Shown here: positions 18,601 through 27,890 of the stretch, piece after piece
Layout of the letters: every line of letters starts with the position of its first letter
Position numbering within the stretch: position 1 is the stretch's first letter
Origin: Prorocentrum cordatum
Taxonomy: Eukaryota > Sar > Dinophyceae > Prorocentrales > Prorocentraceae
NCBI GenBank assembly: GCA_963575745.1
Contig: CAUYUJ010002742.1
Location: forward strand, 1 to 64,000
DNA: 64,000 bases
Direction of reading: 5' to 3'
Translations under genes and position numbers: made by a program
The notes under the pieces: model-generated
Databases searched by the model: none
What the model was told of the DNA's origin: nothing
What the model saw: the letters and a program-made list of their open reading frames with translations, nothing else

Positions 18601-20633
18601 CGCGCAAACATCGGGAGCTGTCCAAGAGAATGATTTCGGTCTCGGCGTTCGCTCAGTCTCGTTACTCGGATCAAGTGTATGGGACAGCTCCCAGTGTAGT
18701 AACGCGGTGGAGACGGGCATTGGCAGACCTGTCGAGCAGGAAGAAGCACGGCAGATGCCTAACCACTCTCCTCGCGCTGGAGTATGGGACACAGGACCCA
18801 GCCTACACAGCGGTCTTTGATGTAGTTAAGATGTGGTTTTCTATCTTAGGAGACCGGAGGATCAACCCAGAGCGAGTTCAGAGAGGCTGGAGCAGAGTGC
18901 TCGCCAATTTGAGCTGCAGGGCCAAGAAGAATCGCTGGAGGCGAGTATGCTCACCCATGGCCGCAACGATTTGCACTTTGCTCGATCTAGGCTGGAATCC
19001 TGAAGGCCCGTGGCGCTGGCACAGCGATATAGATGAGTTATTTGAAGCGCCTGTCGAGCTGATAGGGAAAGGGCCTTTGGACAAGTCGCACGTCCTTTTT
19101 GCCAGTATAGCAGACAGTGTAGGTAGGAAGCTCTGGGCAGGCGCTGCAAAGAACTCCTGGATGGGAGAAGGCTTGCAGCAGGTGCCAGAGATGTCAGGCC
19201 CAAGAAAGCAATGCCGCCTGGCAGCAAAGCGTAAGGACTTTAAGTGGAAAGGTTTGCTACAGTGTGTGATGACAGGTGCGACTTGGTGTAGGCAGAGACT
19301 TTTTGAGTATGGACTAGAGGCGGACGCGCTCTGTCCCAGATGCAACCAGGCACCCGAGACTGACAAGCACAGATGCTGGGAGTGCCCAGCGAATGAGGAG
19401 TTTCAAGATATATCGCGGAATCTAATAGCCAAGGCAAGGAGCGAGGCGGACAGCCTGCCTAGCCTTTGGATCCGAGGGCTAGTGCCCTCCACGTGGACTA
19501 GTGTCCCAGAACCAACAGAAGAGGCCATCAGTTTTGTTTTCGGCAGGTCGAGCCACCAGTCTTTCGGAACGCCAGGGGTCATCTTTGGAGGAGGTGACGC
19601 GAGTGGCGGCAAAGACCGAGACCCTAGGCTGCGCAGAGTAGCATGGGCGTTTGCGACGCTCACTGGTTTTCGAGAGGATGGGAGCTACGACGCGGGTGAG
19701 TTGGGTCTGGGGCACTTGCAAGGAGGGAATCTGCCAGGAATGTTTCAAACAGTCAACCGTGGTGAAGCCACGGCTCTTTTAGAGTTTGCAGCGGCCATTC
19801 TGCCATTAGCGCACGCTGTGTATATCACAGACTCTGATTATGTGATGAGAGGCGTTGAAAAGCTGCGAGTAGGCAAGAGCCCAGACACGCATGTGGACGT
19901 GTGGCATCGGCTTGGAGAGACGTTAGCCAACCACCCCGACAAGGGGCTCAGAGTGCTGAAGGTGGAGAGTCACCTCAGCGCTGAAGAGGCGCTCGAGCAG
20001 GGCGTGAGCCCAGCCAGCTTCCTTGTGAATTCTATCGCAGATGCGGCTGCAAGCAGACTAGCCGAGGAGTTTCGAGTCTCTTTCGCTGATAGGTGCAGGG
20101 TGGAAATGTCGACAGCGGTAGGTTTCGCAGTCAGGAAGCATCTTGCCAAAGTACTAGGTCAGGTAATCGAGACAGTGCCACGACAACAACCGAGCGATAG
20201 AGCGCTTGCAGACCGTAGAGCGAGAGAGGCACGAAGTGTACAGATCACAGAGCACCACGGCGTATGCATTGCAGGCTCCAGAGTTCGTTGCAAGGAGTGT
20301 GGAGGATCGGCGCCGAGGAGGGAGTTGAACAGGTTCCTCGACACTCCTTGCGTGCGTGGCCTCATGAGAGGCGTTATGCTCTCACCTGCTGGAGTCCAAG
20401 TTTTTAATGGGAGAGAACTGCATGTTTCACACGCAATCGGGGTCCATCAGAGATTTGGCACTCTGATATGTCTGCGCTGCGGGTTCTATGCTCAGAAAGG
20501 CGCACGGAACCTGTTGCATCCCTGCCAGGGCAGACCCACCACGCACGGTAGGCGAGCTTTGAGCAGGCTTCAGAAAGGTGAAGTCCCAGCTGTCAGGTCG
20601 ATAGAGACGGACAGGGTTACAGCACAGAATTAG
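15636..20633 (+). CDS. LINE-1 ORF2: endonuclease, reverse transcriptase, RNase H
   Basis: The frame is entered by +1 shift at 15636 or by ATG 15675; residue numbers below count from 15675 (1652 aa). Endonuclease (EEP/APE type, about 1-240): E27 in L-P-E-V-H, D163 and N165 in G-D-W-N, final S-H with H232. Residues 255-700 hold a Lys/Arg-rich linker and the region before the polymerase. Reverse transcriptase about 700-980: motif A D776 in W-D-V-Q-G-F-Y-D, motif B P-G-S-T-G, motif C W-V-D-D with D869 and D870. A CCHC-like finger (C-P-R-C ... H-R-C-W-E-C) is near 1220. RNase H: D1308 in G-D-A-S-G-G, E1364, D1386, H1433, D1456. The C-terminal 150 residues carry two more Cys pairs and an H-P-C, a module also found at the end of LINE-2. 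It copies and integrates the element RNA by target-primed reverse transcription. All catalytic positions are intact. Confidence 0.93.
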   Translation, partial: DDTEGSAKDYTLYMRNLSKFGPTARHLLQRREHDFYVLPEVHTRPDEADEHLATWAQAGFKPVLTPSRANEVSSRPGGVSAGCRKVFQFESFRHLSRDPSATVGLRDLQKDQQQLSSGVDFHDFVGFQTKVAGQAFSIFGIYLTTGVGLRGENARKLASLGALLQTLRTPWLVIGDWNCEPEELQVSGWPHLVAGELRVPSNVEYTCTVPPCRMLDFLVCSSSARHMISSVLADTEPIAGAGKSHYGLVVSLRLRMSESVRRVLSLPRPFQQPPAMKRARDPTSKRSRKAAAATAQQGSVSDRATPVPRNQPRQRITFKSPPTLEYLCPDDFEEEDFGLDGGGEEDDEAPPVGSTQPEASEFKHTLHQLSAVQLDSLWQGLQTSLHSDNFSQPPKYIAESSAFQLDRASSVAGGMEYARWVSRMEEFFILTHEIPPQKRNAYRGRGQANKLVFKPEAQGATFVSASDPVAHWWATVAFLLEELRSCLPKRGSRFDTLLTRVRELVSQLPSSSLMPLPSRQWGVWKEGLGHLDKASDGEIADFSLRARQNATRAHRVLQSVNQQGFKDWVLQQALAGGKGLYRMIKPKNVFVGEVRSGTTSAPDAISRISLKEKVWGAKWGAGTPCTPEAVLLWRRAQRQAILNPLPPLDPERVQRVIARVPCRANGVDQCNKRDFAFLPPAGIRQLTDLFNSIEARACWPWQLMTVLVMLQVKNREADRAIGLLPWLPRLWGRLRHFERAQWCAQRAGHWDTAIAGSSALRVAVWRAFQDELAEQSCLPDLEHASLLWDVQGFYDSLRWELVASKALALGFPAIYLALELQMHMSPRFLREEGCFSEAIQPSLSLIPGSTGAVDLGRCALYFVCEEVARCPPPSPSLHTWVDDIVQRCEAPRQRLVETLFRAGQQLVAGLRDIHLATAAKSCIISSSPVAARELSQRFKDANISIQVKPNAPDLGLDRGRISKSRPKQAARRAATSFKIRKLSRFARGARKHRELSKRMISVSAFAQSRYSDQVYGTAPSVVTRWRRALADLSSRKKHGRCLTTLLALEYGTQDPAYTAVFDVVKMWFSILGDRRINPERVQRGWSRVLANLSCRAKKNRWRRVCSPMAATICTLLDLGWNPEGPWRWHSDIDELFEAPVELIGKGPLDKSHVLFASIADSVGRKLWAGAAKNSWMGEGLQQVPEMSGPRKQCRLAAKRKDFKWKGLLQCVMTGATWCRQRLFEYGLEADALCPRCNQAPETDKHRCWECPANEEFQDISRNLIAKARSEADSLPSLWIRGLVPSTWTSVPEPTEEAISFVFGRSSHQSFGTPGVIFGGGDASGGKDRDPRLRRVAWAFATLTGFREDGSYDAGELGLGHLQGGNLPGMFQTVNRGEATALLEFAAAILPLAHAVYITDSDYVMRGVEKLRVGKSPDTHVDVWHRLGETLANHPDKGLRVLKVESHLSAEEALEQGVSPASFLVNSIADAAASRLAEEFRVSFADRCRVEMSTAVGFAVRKHLAKVLGQVIETVPRQQPSDRALADRRAREARSVQITEHHGVCIAGSRVRCKECGGSAPRRELNRFLDTPCVRGLMRGVMLSPAGVQVFNGRELHVSHAIGVHQRFGTLICLRCGFYAQKGARNLLHPCQGRPTTHGRRALSRLQKGEVPAVRSIETDRVTAQN

Positions 20634-20662
20634 AAACAGTTTGAGCCAAAGGCGGGAAACAG

Positions 20663-20678
20663 AAAAAAAAAAAAAAAA
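20663..20678 (+). other. Poly(A) tail of LINE-1
   Basis: 16 consecutive A at the junction with the target-site duplication, 29 nt after the ORF2 stop. Shows that the inserted copy came from a polyadenylated RNA. Confidence 0.9.
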
Positions 20679-20692
20679 CACTTCGTGGTAGG
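20674..20692 (+). repeat. Target-site duplication of LINE-1, 3' copy
   Basis: Identical to 14319-14337. The first five A overlap the tail. Confidence 0.9.
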
Positions 20693-20752
20693 CCTATAGG
20701 AATGCCGGGACGGTCGGTCCCTGCTCAAGTTCAGGGGAACGGGCAATCACAT

Positions 20753-20911
20753 ACAGTGGAGACCCATGCCAAGAAGCGCCCTGCTTGCGTCCAGGGTGCC
20801 CTGGGTTCCTTGGGTTTCTTGGTTCTTGCTATGGAGAGCGCGACGTTCCCACACCAGAAATCGGACGTCGTGGGGTCTCAGGGTCGGGTTTCTTGTGGAA
20901 GGTTTCTTGTG
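20753..20911 (+). mobile_element. Family B inverted-repeat element, copy 3
   Basis: From ACAGTGGAGACCCATGCCAA to TTCTTGTGGAAGGTTTCTTG. It directly abuts the family C element at 20915, so the two may be a compound insertion. Confidence 0.65.
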
Positions 20912-20914
20912 CTA

Positions 20915-21086
20915 GTTTAACCGATCCCTACCCCTTTCCCATCCCCATCCCGATCCCCACCATCCCACCACCCCAGTGGGGGATATGCCCTTCGAAGCCC
21001 GAGGGGTGCCGCCTCTATCCCCATCTCGGGGGTAGATCGGCCAGTAGGGCCCAGGCCACGCCAGTAGGTATAGGGATCGGTTAAAC
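20915..21086. mobile_element. Family C MITE-like element with perfect 16-bp terminal inverted repeats
   Basis: Left end GTTTAACCGATCCCTAC; the right end, read on the minus strand, is GTTTAACCGATCCCTATAC. The interior contains CACCACCCCAGTGGGGGATA and CGAAGCCCGAGGGG. Related interiors without clear ends occur at 40018-40140 and 61595-61790. About 172 bp, non-coding. No target-site duplication was recognised. Confidence 0.75.
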
Positions 21087-21134
21087 GATGTTCATTTTAG
21101 GGGAACGAACAATCACATAGACAAAAAACTTGGG

Positions 21135-21235
21135 AGGCCCGCGCGGATTTCTCGGATCGTCGCTGGAGACCCCTGGCGGCGCCAGGGAGGAGCTGCCAGC
21201 GCGGATCCGAGAAATCCGCCCGGATCTCCGAGTCC
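21135..21235. repeat. Family E palindromic repeat, copy 1
   Basis: CGCGCGGATTTCTCGGATC on the left pairs with GGATCCGAGAAATCCGCC on the right, so the segment folds as a long hairpin. Relatives are at 53297-53400, 60853-60985 and 62268-62345. Confidence 0.65.
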
Positions 21236-21339
21236 ATGCCATTTTTCGCTCAGCTAGTTTTTTGCACCGTTTTCAAACGAGTGTCTCGTTGAAAGTGGAA
21301 GTGGTGAAAAAACGGCGAACGGAAACGGCAGAGAAAGGG

Positions 21340-21470
21340 CTCTGGGATTGGAACCGGAACCGGAACCGTAAACAAAACACGGCGACAGAACAGGCAACAA
21401 AAACGGCGACGGAACCGGCAAGAAAGCGGCGAAATGGAACCGGTAAAAAAACGGCCTTGTCGTTTCCAGG
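21340..21470 (+). repeat. GGAACC and AACGGCGAC short tandem repeats
   Basis: GGAACCGGAACCGGAACCG followed by imperfect AAAACGGCGACGGAACCGG-like units. A Lys/Arg/Thr-rich shadow frame only. Confidence 0.6.
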
Positions 21471-21729
21471 GTCTATTGAAGGTTCAGAGAGAGAAGATGC
21501 CGACCCCTCCACAGGAGAAGTTGAACGAAAGTTAGAACCTTGAACATAAAGAGGAACACAATGATCAAAAAGCTACACCAGGACGTTCAGGACGAAGGCG
21601 CACAGAGACGCTCATAGCCTAAGCCGTGCTTTATGTTCACCATCTAAGCTTCGGAGTGAGTAAAAACACTCTACTTCAAAACATGTGGGGAGCACTTCGC
21701 TGAAGGCGAAAACGCCACAGAATACGTAA

Positions 21730-21851
21730 TCGATTTCGCCTTTTTGGGCCTCCTGGGAGGCCCTCGTCGCCACGGCTGGATTCACATCGAAATTCTGGTC
21801 AGAGCGCACCCCAGGAGAGGTCTTGGGAGTAGCGGTGGTGTCGGTACCTCT
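21730..21851 (+). mobile_element. Family A inverted-repeat element, copy 1 (left end lost)
   Basis: Carries the family A interior (CCTCCTGGGAGGCCCTCGTC, GAAATTCTGGTCAGAGCGCA) and the right end GTAGCGGTGGTGTCGGTACC. The left GGTACC end is not recognisable. Confidence 0.65.
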
Positions 21852-22007
21852 TGGTTTCCCCTTTCCCCAGCAGCCAGGCCGCAGATGACGTTGGGGAGCG
21901 CATCGACGAGGAGAGTTCTGCAAAACCCTCGAGATCTGGGCACCCTTGCAGTGTTGCTACACCAGGCGTTTTGGCCCAGTTCCGCGCCCCAGGACCACTC
22001 ACAGAGA

Positions 22008-22215
22008 GAGGAGGAGGAGGAGGAGGAGGAGGAGGAGGAGGAGGAGGAGGAGGAGGAGAGGAGGAGGAGGAGGAGGAGGAGGAGGAGGAGGAGGAGAGGA
22101 GGAAGGAGGAGGAGGAGGAGGAGAGGAGGAGGAGGAGGAGGGAGGAGGGAGGAGGAGGATGAGGAGGAGGAGGACTGAGGAGGACCGAGGAGGACCGAGG
22201 AGGAGGAGGAGGGCT
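22008..22215 (+). repeat. GGA microsatellite (purine strand)
   Basis: About 200 bp of GGA with few interruptions. With 22397-22690 (TCC) and 22866-22985 (GGA) it makes opposed complementary purine and pyrimidine tracts that could form hairpins or triplex DNA. The poly-Glu/Gly/Arg frames are not called as genes. Confidence 0.95.
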
Positions 22216-22396
22216 CCAGCTGTGCCTGTTCGCGAGATTGCCTTGTTTCGCAGCGTCGGATCTCAGGGTACGTACCCATACTGGTCCAATCGACGCTTGG
22301 GTCTCGGACATCCCTGCTTGGGCTCAACCAGCAGCAGACGTCCCTCAAGCCTGAACCCTGGCCAGCCCCCTTCGCCCTCCCCCTCCCATTCCCCCC

Positions 22397-22690
22397 TCCT
22401 CCTCCTCCTCCTCCTCATCCTCCTCCTCCCCAATCCTCTCAATCCTCTTCCTCCTCCTGCTCCTCCTCCTCTCCTTCTCCTCCTCCTCCTCCTCCTCCTC
22501 AATCCTCCCAATCTCCTCCTCCTCCTCCTCCTCCTCTCCTCCTCCTCCTCCTCCTTCTCTGCTCCCCCTCCTCCTCCTCCTCCTCCTCCTCCTCCTCCTC
22601 CTCCTCCTCCTCACCCTCCTCCTCCCCCCTCCTCCTCTTCCTCCTCCTCCTCCTCCTCCTCTTCATCCTCCTCCTCCTCCTCAATCCTCC
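22397..22690 (+). repeat. TCC microsatellite (pyrimidine strand)
   Basis: Long interrupted TCC run, complementary to the GGA tracts on either side. Confidence 0.95.
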
Positions 22691-22865
22691 TCTCGGTGGC
22701 CTGGGTGTGCTTGCTTAGCGCGCGGCGGGCCCGAGCCCGCTGGCGCTGGCGGACGGTCGGCGGAAGGTCGGCGGCAGGCGGCGGAAGGAAAAGCGATGCG
22801 CCTCCGTTCTTGGACCCATGGTCTTCCGGATCGCTTGCATGACTGTAGGCGGAGCCAACGGGGCA

Positions 22866-22985
22866 GGGGAGGAGGAGGAGGAGGAGGAGGAGGAGGAGGA
22901 GGAGGAGGAGGAAGAGGAAGAGGAAGAGGAAGAGGAGGAGGAGGAGGAGGAGGAGGAGGAGGAGAAGGAGGAGGAGGAAAAAGAA
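22866..22985 (+). repeat. GGA microsatellite
   Basis: GGA and GGAAGA triplets, third member of the opposed purine/pyrimidine set. Confidence 0.95.
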
Positions 22986-23479
22986 TGGAGGGACGAGTGT
23001 AATGAGGCCGGACACCAGAATCCCTTGCTGGTCGACCGCGCCCCTCCCTTCCCCAGATCCTCGTCCTCTGCCCGATCCCCGACCAGCCGTCCAGGTCTCC
23101 GTGGGGCTCCCGTCGGGGCGCACGTACGCGGCCTGCGTGGCAGGCTCCCCCCCGCCCACACCGGGGCAGGAGGCAGGTCTCATGTCACCAACATCGTCGG
23201 AAAACGATGGGATGGGCCCGGAGTGTCCCGGAGAATTTCGTTCCAGATGTCGAGGTGAATTCCGTACGGATTTTTCTGGCCAGGAATGAAGACTAAAAAG
23301 AATCCACTCGAAATTCACTCCGTTTTTCGCTCGCCGCTTCGGGCAAAAATCCACGCAGAAATCAGCTGCAGCACGTCTGCAAGGCCAGTGCAATGACACG
23401 TCTCGGCGGCGAGCGAGGGGGAGAAGTCTTACCCGGCTCGAGTTTCGAGGTTTTCGGTCAAGGCGCCAGAAGCAGGGGC

Positions 23480-23620
23480 ATAGCAAGCGGGGGCACAGGG
23501 AACGCCGATTTCCACGTTTGGCTATGCCCCCGTTTAGGTGGCCCTGGGCCCCGCAGACGGGGGCACAGTAAACGGGGGCGTATGGAAAGCCTAGCCCCCG
23601 TTTAGCTAAACCCCCGTTTA
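23480..23620. repeat. CCCCCGTTTA short repeats in both orientations
   Basis: Repeated CCCCCGTTTA and its complement TAAACGGGGG give several small inverted repeats. No gene is seen from 23000 to 24000. Confidence 0.5.
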
Positions 23621-24029
23621 CGAAGCACCGATTCGGACGTTTGCGTAGGCTCCTTGCGGTTTTCCAGCCTCGGGATGCTTTCCAGCGGCAGCGCCGAGCC
23701 TCGCCGAGGGCTGGATCGTCCCGAACGGCCGCGGGAGAGCCGAGTTATGAATTTAAAACCGCCAGGCGTCTGGGGCAGGGGTTCTCGAAAGGATTGGGAT
23801 TTTGAGTTCCAAGAGGGGGGGGGGATGACCAGGGGGCGGTGGATTTCATGGCCTGGGCCATGGTATCTCCTCAGATGTCATGGCCCCTTCTCTTATTTCA
23901 ATACGTGCCTTGGCCTCCTCCATGGGCCGCGCACATGCCTTGGGCAATAATTTTGGACGCCCCCCTCTTGGACGCCCCCAACTCAAGACGGAGGACAAAC
24001 GGGCATGCACATAATGAACTTGAAACGGT

Positions 24030-24245
24030 CTAGGACACCATCTTCGAGCGGGTACGCACGGAATGCACCTGGAGCGGACCTGGGGCCCATCGCTGCCCAT
24101 ACCCGGGATGCACCATCCTCGAGCGGGCACGCACTGCATTCGCCTTTGGGCAGTTTTGGGGCGGATCTCATTGCTTGGACCTGGAGCGCAGCATCCTCGA
24201 GCGGCCACACACACACACACGGAATTCGAGCAGTCTTGGAGTGCA
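24030..24245 (+). repeat. Imperfect repeat of about 75 bp (CATCCTCGAGCGGGCACGCAC)
   Basis: Three copies of the string CATCYTCGAGCGGNYACRCAC begin near 24040, 24114 and 24191. The last runs into a CA run. Non-coding. Confidence 0.6.
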
Positions 24246-24619
24246 CAATTGTCTGGCCTGGGGACACGCCCCCATTTTCGAGCCATGCACGAGGGGACGG
24301 TGAGGGAGTCGTCCTGTCGGAAGATCTTGCGACAGGGCCAGGTGACCCCGCAGAGAGCGACGCCGAGGGGCAGCTTTTGACCCATGTTCGAAGCTTGCAA
24401 CGAAAGAAGGCTATCATGGCATGGAGGTTTCGGCCTCCACCCTGGAGACGTTGTTCCTCCACTCTTGAGCTTTTGCTGGCGTTTTGGAGCGCATGGGTCT
24501 TCGTCCTTCTCGACGTGCTCCTCGTCCTCCTATCCGTCATTCCCGTCGTCCTTGTGTGTTCCTCCTGCCGCTCCTGCTGTTGCTGCTCCTCGTGACCCTC
24601 CTGCTCATCCAGTATGGCC

Positions 24620-24832
24620 GACCAACGTCATCCTCCCTCCCTCCTCTCCCTCCCCCCTCCTCTCCCCTCCTCCCTTCTCCCGTCCCCCTCCCCCCTCCTT
24701 CCTCGCCCCTCCCCCCCTCTCCATCCCCCCTCCCTCCTCCCTCCTCCCTCCTCCTCTCTCCTCCCTCCTGCCTCCCCACCCTCCCCTCTCCCCCCTCCCC
24801 CCCCTCCGCCCTCCCCCCTCCGCCCTCCACAG
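24620..24832 (+). repeat. CT/CCCTCC polypyrimidine tract
   Basis: Pyrimidine-only for almost 200 bp. It precedes composite repeat G, as a similar tract does at 31678. Confidence 0.85.
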
Positions 24833-24837
24833 CTACA

Positions 24838-25700
24838 CAATATGAATACTACTCTCCTATCTCCCCTGGTGACGTCCAGGAAATATTCGGCCCACCTCCG
24901 CGTACTGGTTATTTACACAGGATTCACGGGAGTTGGTTTTCGTTGGCTTGTTGCTCTCGCTGAAGCGTTGGCTTCATGTTTGGGCTACCGCTCGTTCCGA
25001 ATCGTGCTCCCGCTGCAGCGTTGGCCTCATTTCCGCGCTTCGCTCGTTTCGAATCGTGCTCCCGCTGCAGCGTTGGCGTCATTATTTCCCAGCGCCATGC
25101 CACGGCATGGTTTTTGGTCCTTAGGCCCCAAATCTAGAACATGCCCCCCGAAAGACTCATCGGAAGTGATTCCACATTCGGTGTCGATTCGTTGTTTTTT
25201 TGGGTTGCCGAAGCCCTCCCCCTATTTGGGGCGTCACAGCGCCATGCAATCTCAGGCTACGCGCCCTCCGAATCGTGTTCCCGCTGCAGCGCTGGCCTCA
25301 TTTCCGCGCTTCCGCTCGTTCCGAATCGTGCTCCCGCAGCAGCGTTGGCGTCATTATTTCCAGCGCCATGCCATGGTATGGTTTTCGGTTCTTCCAAATA
25401 GGCTTCAAAATCTAAAAAAGTGCCCCCACCGAAAAAACATCGGACATGCTTACACATTTGGTGTCGATTCCCTGATTTCTTGCACCGCAGAAGCCCCCCC
25501 CCCCCACTTTGGGGCGTCGCCACGCCATATTATGTCAGGATATGCGCTGATCTTCAACACCATGCTATGCCATGTGATGCTATGCTCTGCTACGACATCC
25601 GATTGTGCGAACAGAGAGGAGATCTACGCCATGGTAAGGGATGGGAGGGAGGGTTAGGACGTCAGATATGGCGCGAGCGCACTTATCTTGCCCCTCCCCC
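24838..25700 (+). repeat. Composite repeat G, long copy
   Basis: Starts AATATGAATACTACTCTCC and ends near CTTGCCCCTCCCCC. It contains several tandem units of CCGAATCGTGCTCCCGCTGC followed by AGCGTTGGCCTCATTTCC, and a conserved end GATCTACGCCATGGTAAGGG. A shorter copy with the same ends is at 31758-32306. Both lie between pyrimidine-rich tracts. No stable frame is shared by the copies, so it is not called coding. Confidence 0.75.
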
Positions 25701-25871
25701 ATCCCCCTGGGATAGTTTTGGCACTCCCCCACGGAGTGCCTGGGCAGCAGCGCGGCGGTCCAGTGCTCGTGTCCTGTAGTCACGAGCTCCTTCCGGCATC
25801 TGCTTCACCTTGGCCCCAGCCGACCAGACGTCACCCCATTCGTGTGTCACGGACTCGGTGCGCCATGGTTG

Positions 25872-25912
25872 CGAGGAGGAGGAGGAGGAGGAGGAGGAGG
25901 AGGAGGAGGATG
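25872..25912 (+). repeat. GGA microsatellite
   Basis: About 13 GGA triplets directly upstream of a family A left end. Confidence 0.9.
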
Positions 25913-25945
25913 CGAGACCCTCCAGCAACGCGCTGAGAAGGAAAA

Positions 25946-26010
25946 GGTATCCCTACCGCTACCCTTTCCTCGCGTTCCCTTGTTTGGGCCTCCCCCAGGC
26001 TCGCGAGGGG
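25946..26010 (+). mobile_element. Family A element, left end only
   Basis: GGTATCCCTACCGCTACCCT followed by TTCCTCGCGTTCCC and a family-like GGCCTCCC. It stops after about 65 bp. Confidence 0.5.
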
Positions 26011-26282
26011 GGAGGGGGAGGAGGGGGAAGGTCTGCGCGTTCCCCCTCCCCCTCCTCTTCCGCCTCTTCCTCCTCCTCCAGATCAGAGGAAGAAAAGCTT
26101 ACACGCCGGTCGTTGAAAGTAGGTATTTGCGTACTCCCAGATCCCAATCTATTTCTGGCGTCTCCCTACTTCATGAGCCGATATGTTTTTGCTGTGCTTT
26201 GTTATTATCTGGGAGGGACTGAACCCAACCTACTTCATCCGCCTTCCTACTTCATGCTTTTACCTACTTCTTCCGACCGACG

Positions 26283-26405
26283 TGTATTGTTTTCGCCTTT
26301 TGGGACCTCCTGGGAGGCCCTCGTCGCCACCGCCAGATTCGCCTCGAGATTCTGGCCGGAACGCGCACCGGGAGAGGCACGGGGAGCAGCGGTTTGGGTG
26401 CACCT
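26283..26405 (+). mobile_element. Family A element, diverged copy
   Basis: Interior TTTTCGCCTTTTGGGACCTC and GGAGGCCCTCGTCGCCACCG is shared with the other copies. Ends are poorly preserved. Confidence 0.55.
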
Positions 26406-26813
26406 TTTGGTCGGCCGCGCGCGATCCTCGCCTTCGCTCGGCGCAGGGTGAGGCCGAAGGCCCGATGCCCTGGCCCTGGAAATCCTGAAGATTCTTTAGG
26501 CAATCTATAGGAATCCTTGGGCAGTCCATGTGTTTCTTTCCTGGGAATCCGTGGAAGCCCGAAGGAAATCCACAGGCCCCCTCAGGAGATCCGCAGGGCC
26601 CCCCCGGAGGGGATCCGTGCGCTCCCTTCGGACATCCACGGGAGCCCCGGGCCTCGGCCCGCGCACTCCCCTGCCCCGAGGCACGCTGCCGCCACGCTTC
26701 GGCCTCCGCCTCCGCGGGCCTCGGCCTCGGGCGGCCCCGCGCCCTCGGACGTCGCAGCCTCGGACTCCTCGGGCCGCGGACGTCCCAGCTGAAGAGCGAG
26801 AGAGGAGCGTACA

Positions 26814-26971
26814 CTTCAGTTGGGCCTGTCCCTCTGCAGGAGGAGTGTGTTCAAACATAGTCAAGCAATAGTCTGGGGACGATGTTTTGAATATTTTGGG
26901 GGGATTTTTTTGAGTCGTCTTTTGTCGCCCACAATCCGCCTGTAGGAGGACGTGCCCGACCTAAACGTACA
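26814..26971. mobile_element. Family D MITE-like element, intact copy
   Basis: The left end GGGCCTGTCCCTCTGCAGGA is an inverted repeat of the right end, which on the minus strand reads GGGCACGTCCTCCTACAGGC. The interior holds CAATAGTCTGGGGACGATG. About 158 bp, non-coding. Other copies: 11445, 14170, 60460. Confidence 0.7.
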
Positions 26972-27007
26972 CGCAAATGTCAAGCAGTTGCGAAGCGTCC
27001 TGGCTCG

Positions 27008-27085
27008 CCTATAGGCCCACCAGATAGTGTTCTAAGAGCCTTTCGTGGTCTGAGAGAACGCGTTTCACGGGCGCTTGCCTTGGAA
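27008..27085 (+). repeat. Family F repeat, partial copy
   Basis: GTGTTCTAAGAGCCTTTCGTGG followed by TCTGAGAGAACG corresponds to the 5' part of the copy at 34362. Confidence 0.5.
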
Positions 27086-27299
27086 ACATTCGGCGGCGCG
27101 TTTCGAACCAGGGGGTGGCCCCCCCCCAACACTCGGCGCCGTCGATCAAAACCAGGGGGACTCCCCTTCCCACCAACCCCCCCCGTCCCGAACCCCCCCC
27201 TCCCCCCCCTCCCAAGGAGGAGGGGGGTTCACCCCCCCCCCCCCCCTCCCCCTGGCGCCAGCGCTGGCGCTGGCGGCGGCGACGGCGGGGACGCAGCGA

Positions 27300-27859
27300 C
27301 GATAACCACTACTACCACCACCACCACCACACCACCACCGCCTCAACCCACCACCACCACCAACCCACCACACAACCACTACCACCACCACAGCCACCAC
27401 CACCACAATTATTACCACCACAACTCACCATCACCAACACCACCACAAAAACCCACCACCACTACCACCACCACCACAATCTACCACGCTACCACCACCA
27501 CCGCCACAACCACCACCTCTGCCAGCAGCACAACCCACCACCACCACAGACCACCACACCACCACCACCACCACCACGAGCACCACCTCCACAAACCACC
27601 GCCACCACCACAACCCACCACCACCACCACCACCACCACCACCACAAGCCACCACACCACCACAACCCACCCACCACCACCACCACCCACCAACCATCCA
27701 CACCAAACCACCACCACCACCACCACCACCACAACAACAACAACAACAAACAACACCACCACCACACTACACCACAACCACCACCGCCACACCGCCACCA
27801 CCACCCACCACCCACCACCCACCACCCACCACCACACCACCCACCACCCACCACCCACC

Positions 27860-27890
<31 letters not shown>

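Larger units (their letters stand above)
14338..20678 (+). mobile_element. LINE-1: full-length non-LTR retrotransposon with spliced-leader 5' end
   Basis: A complete element of about 6.3 kb. The order is target-site duplication, three bases, DinoSL, older SL relic, short leader, ORF1 (14531-15637), ORF2 in the +1 frame (to 20633), a 29-nt 3' UTR, 16 A, then the second duplication copy. All endonuclease, reverse transcriptase and RNase H catalytic positions I can locate are present and no stop breaks either frame. Together with the perfect duplication this implies a recent insertion. The host sequence is a family F repeat whose unoccupied copies confirm the ends. Confidence 0.93.

Noticed and set aside
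20640-20660. TTGAGCCAAA near the LINE-1 3' end as an inverted spliced leader
   Set aside because: Only 10 bases match the complement of DinoSL and the neighbouring bases do not. Chance is sufficient.
21945-22845. Long open frames (up to about 300 codons) through GGA/TCC tracts
   Set aside because: Composition is poly-Arg/Glu/Gly or poly-Ser/Pro/Leu dictated by the triplet repeat, and all frames are open at once. No domain or non-repetitive flank supports a gene.
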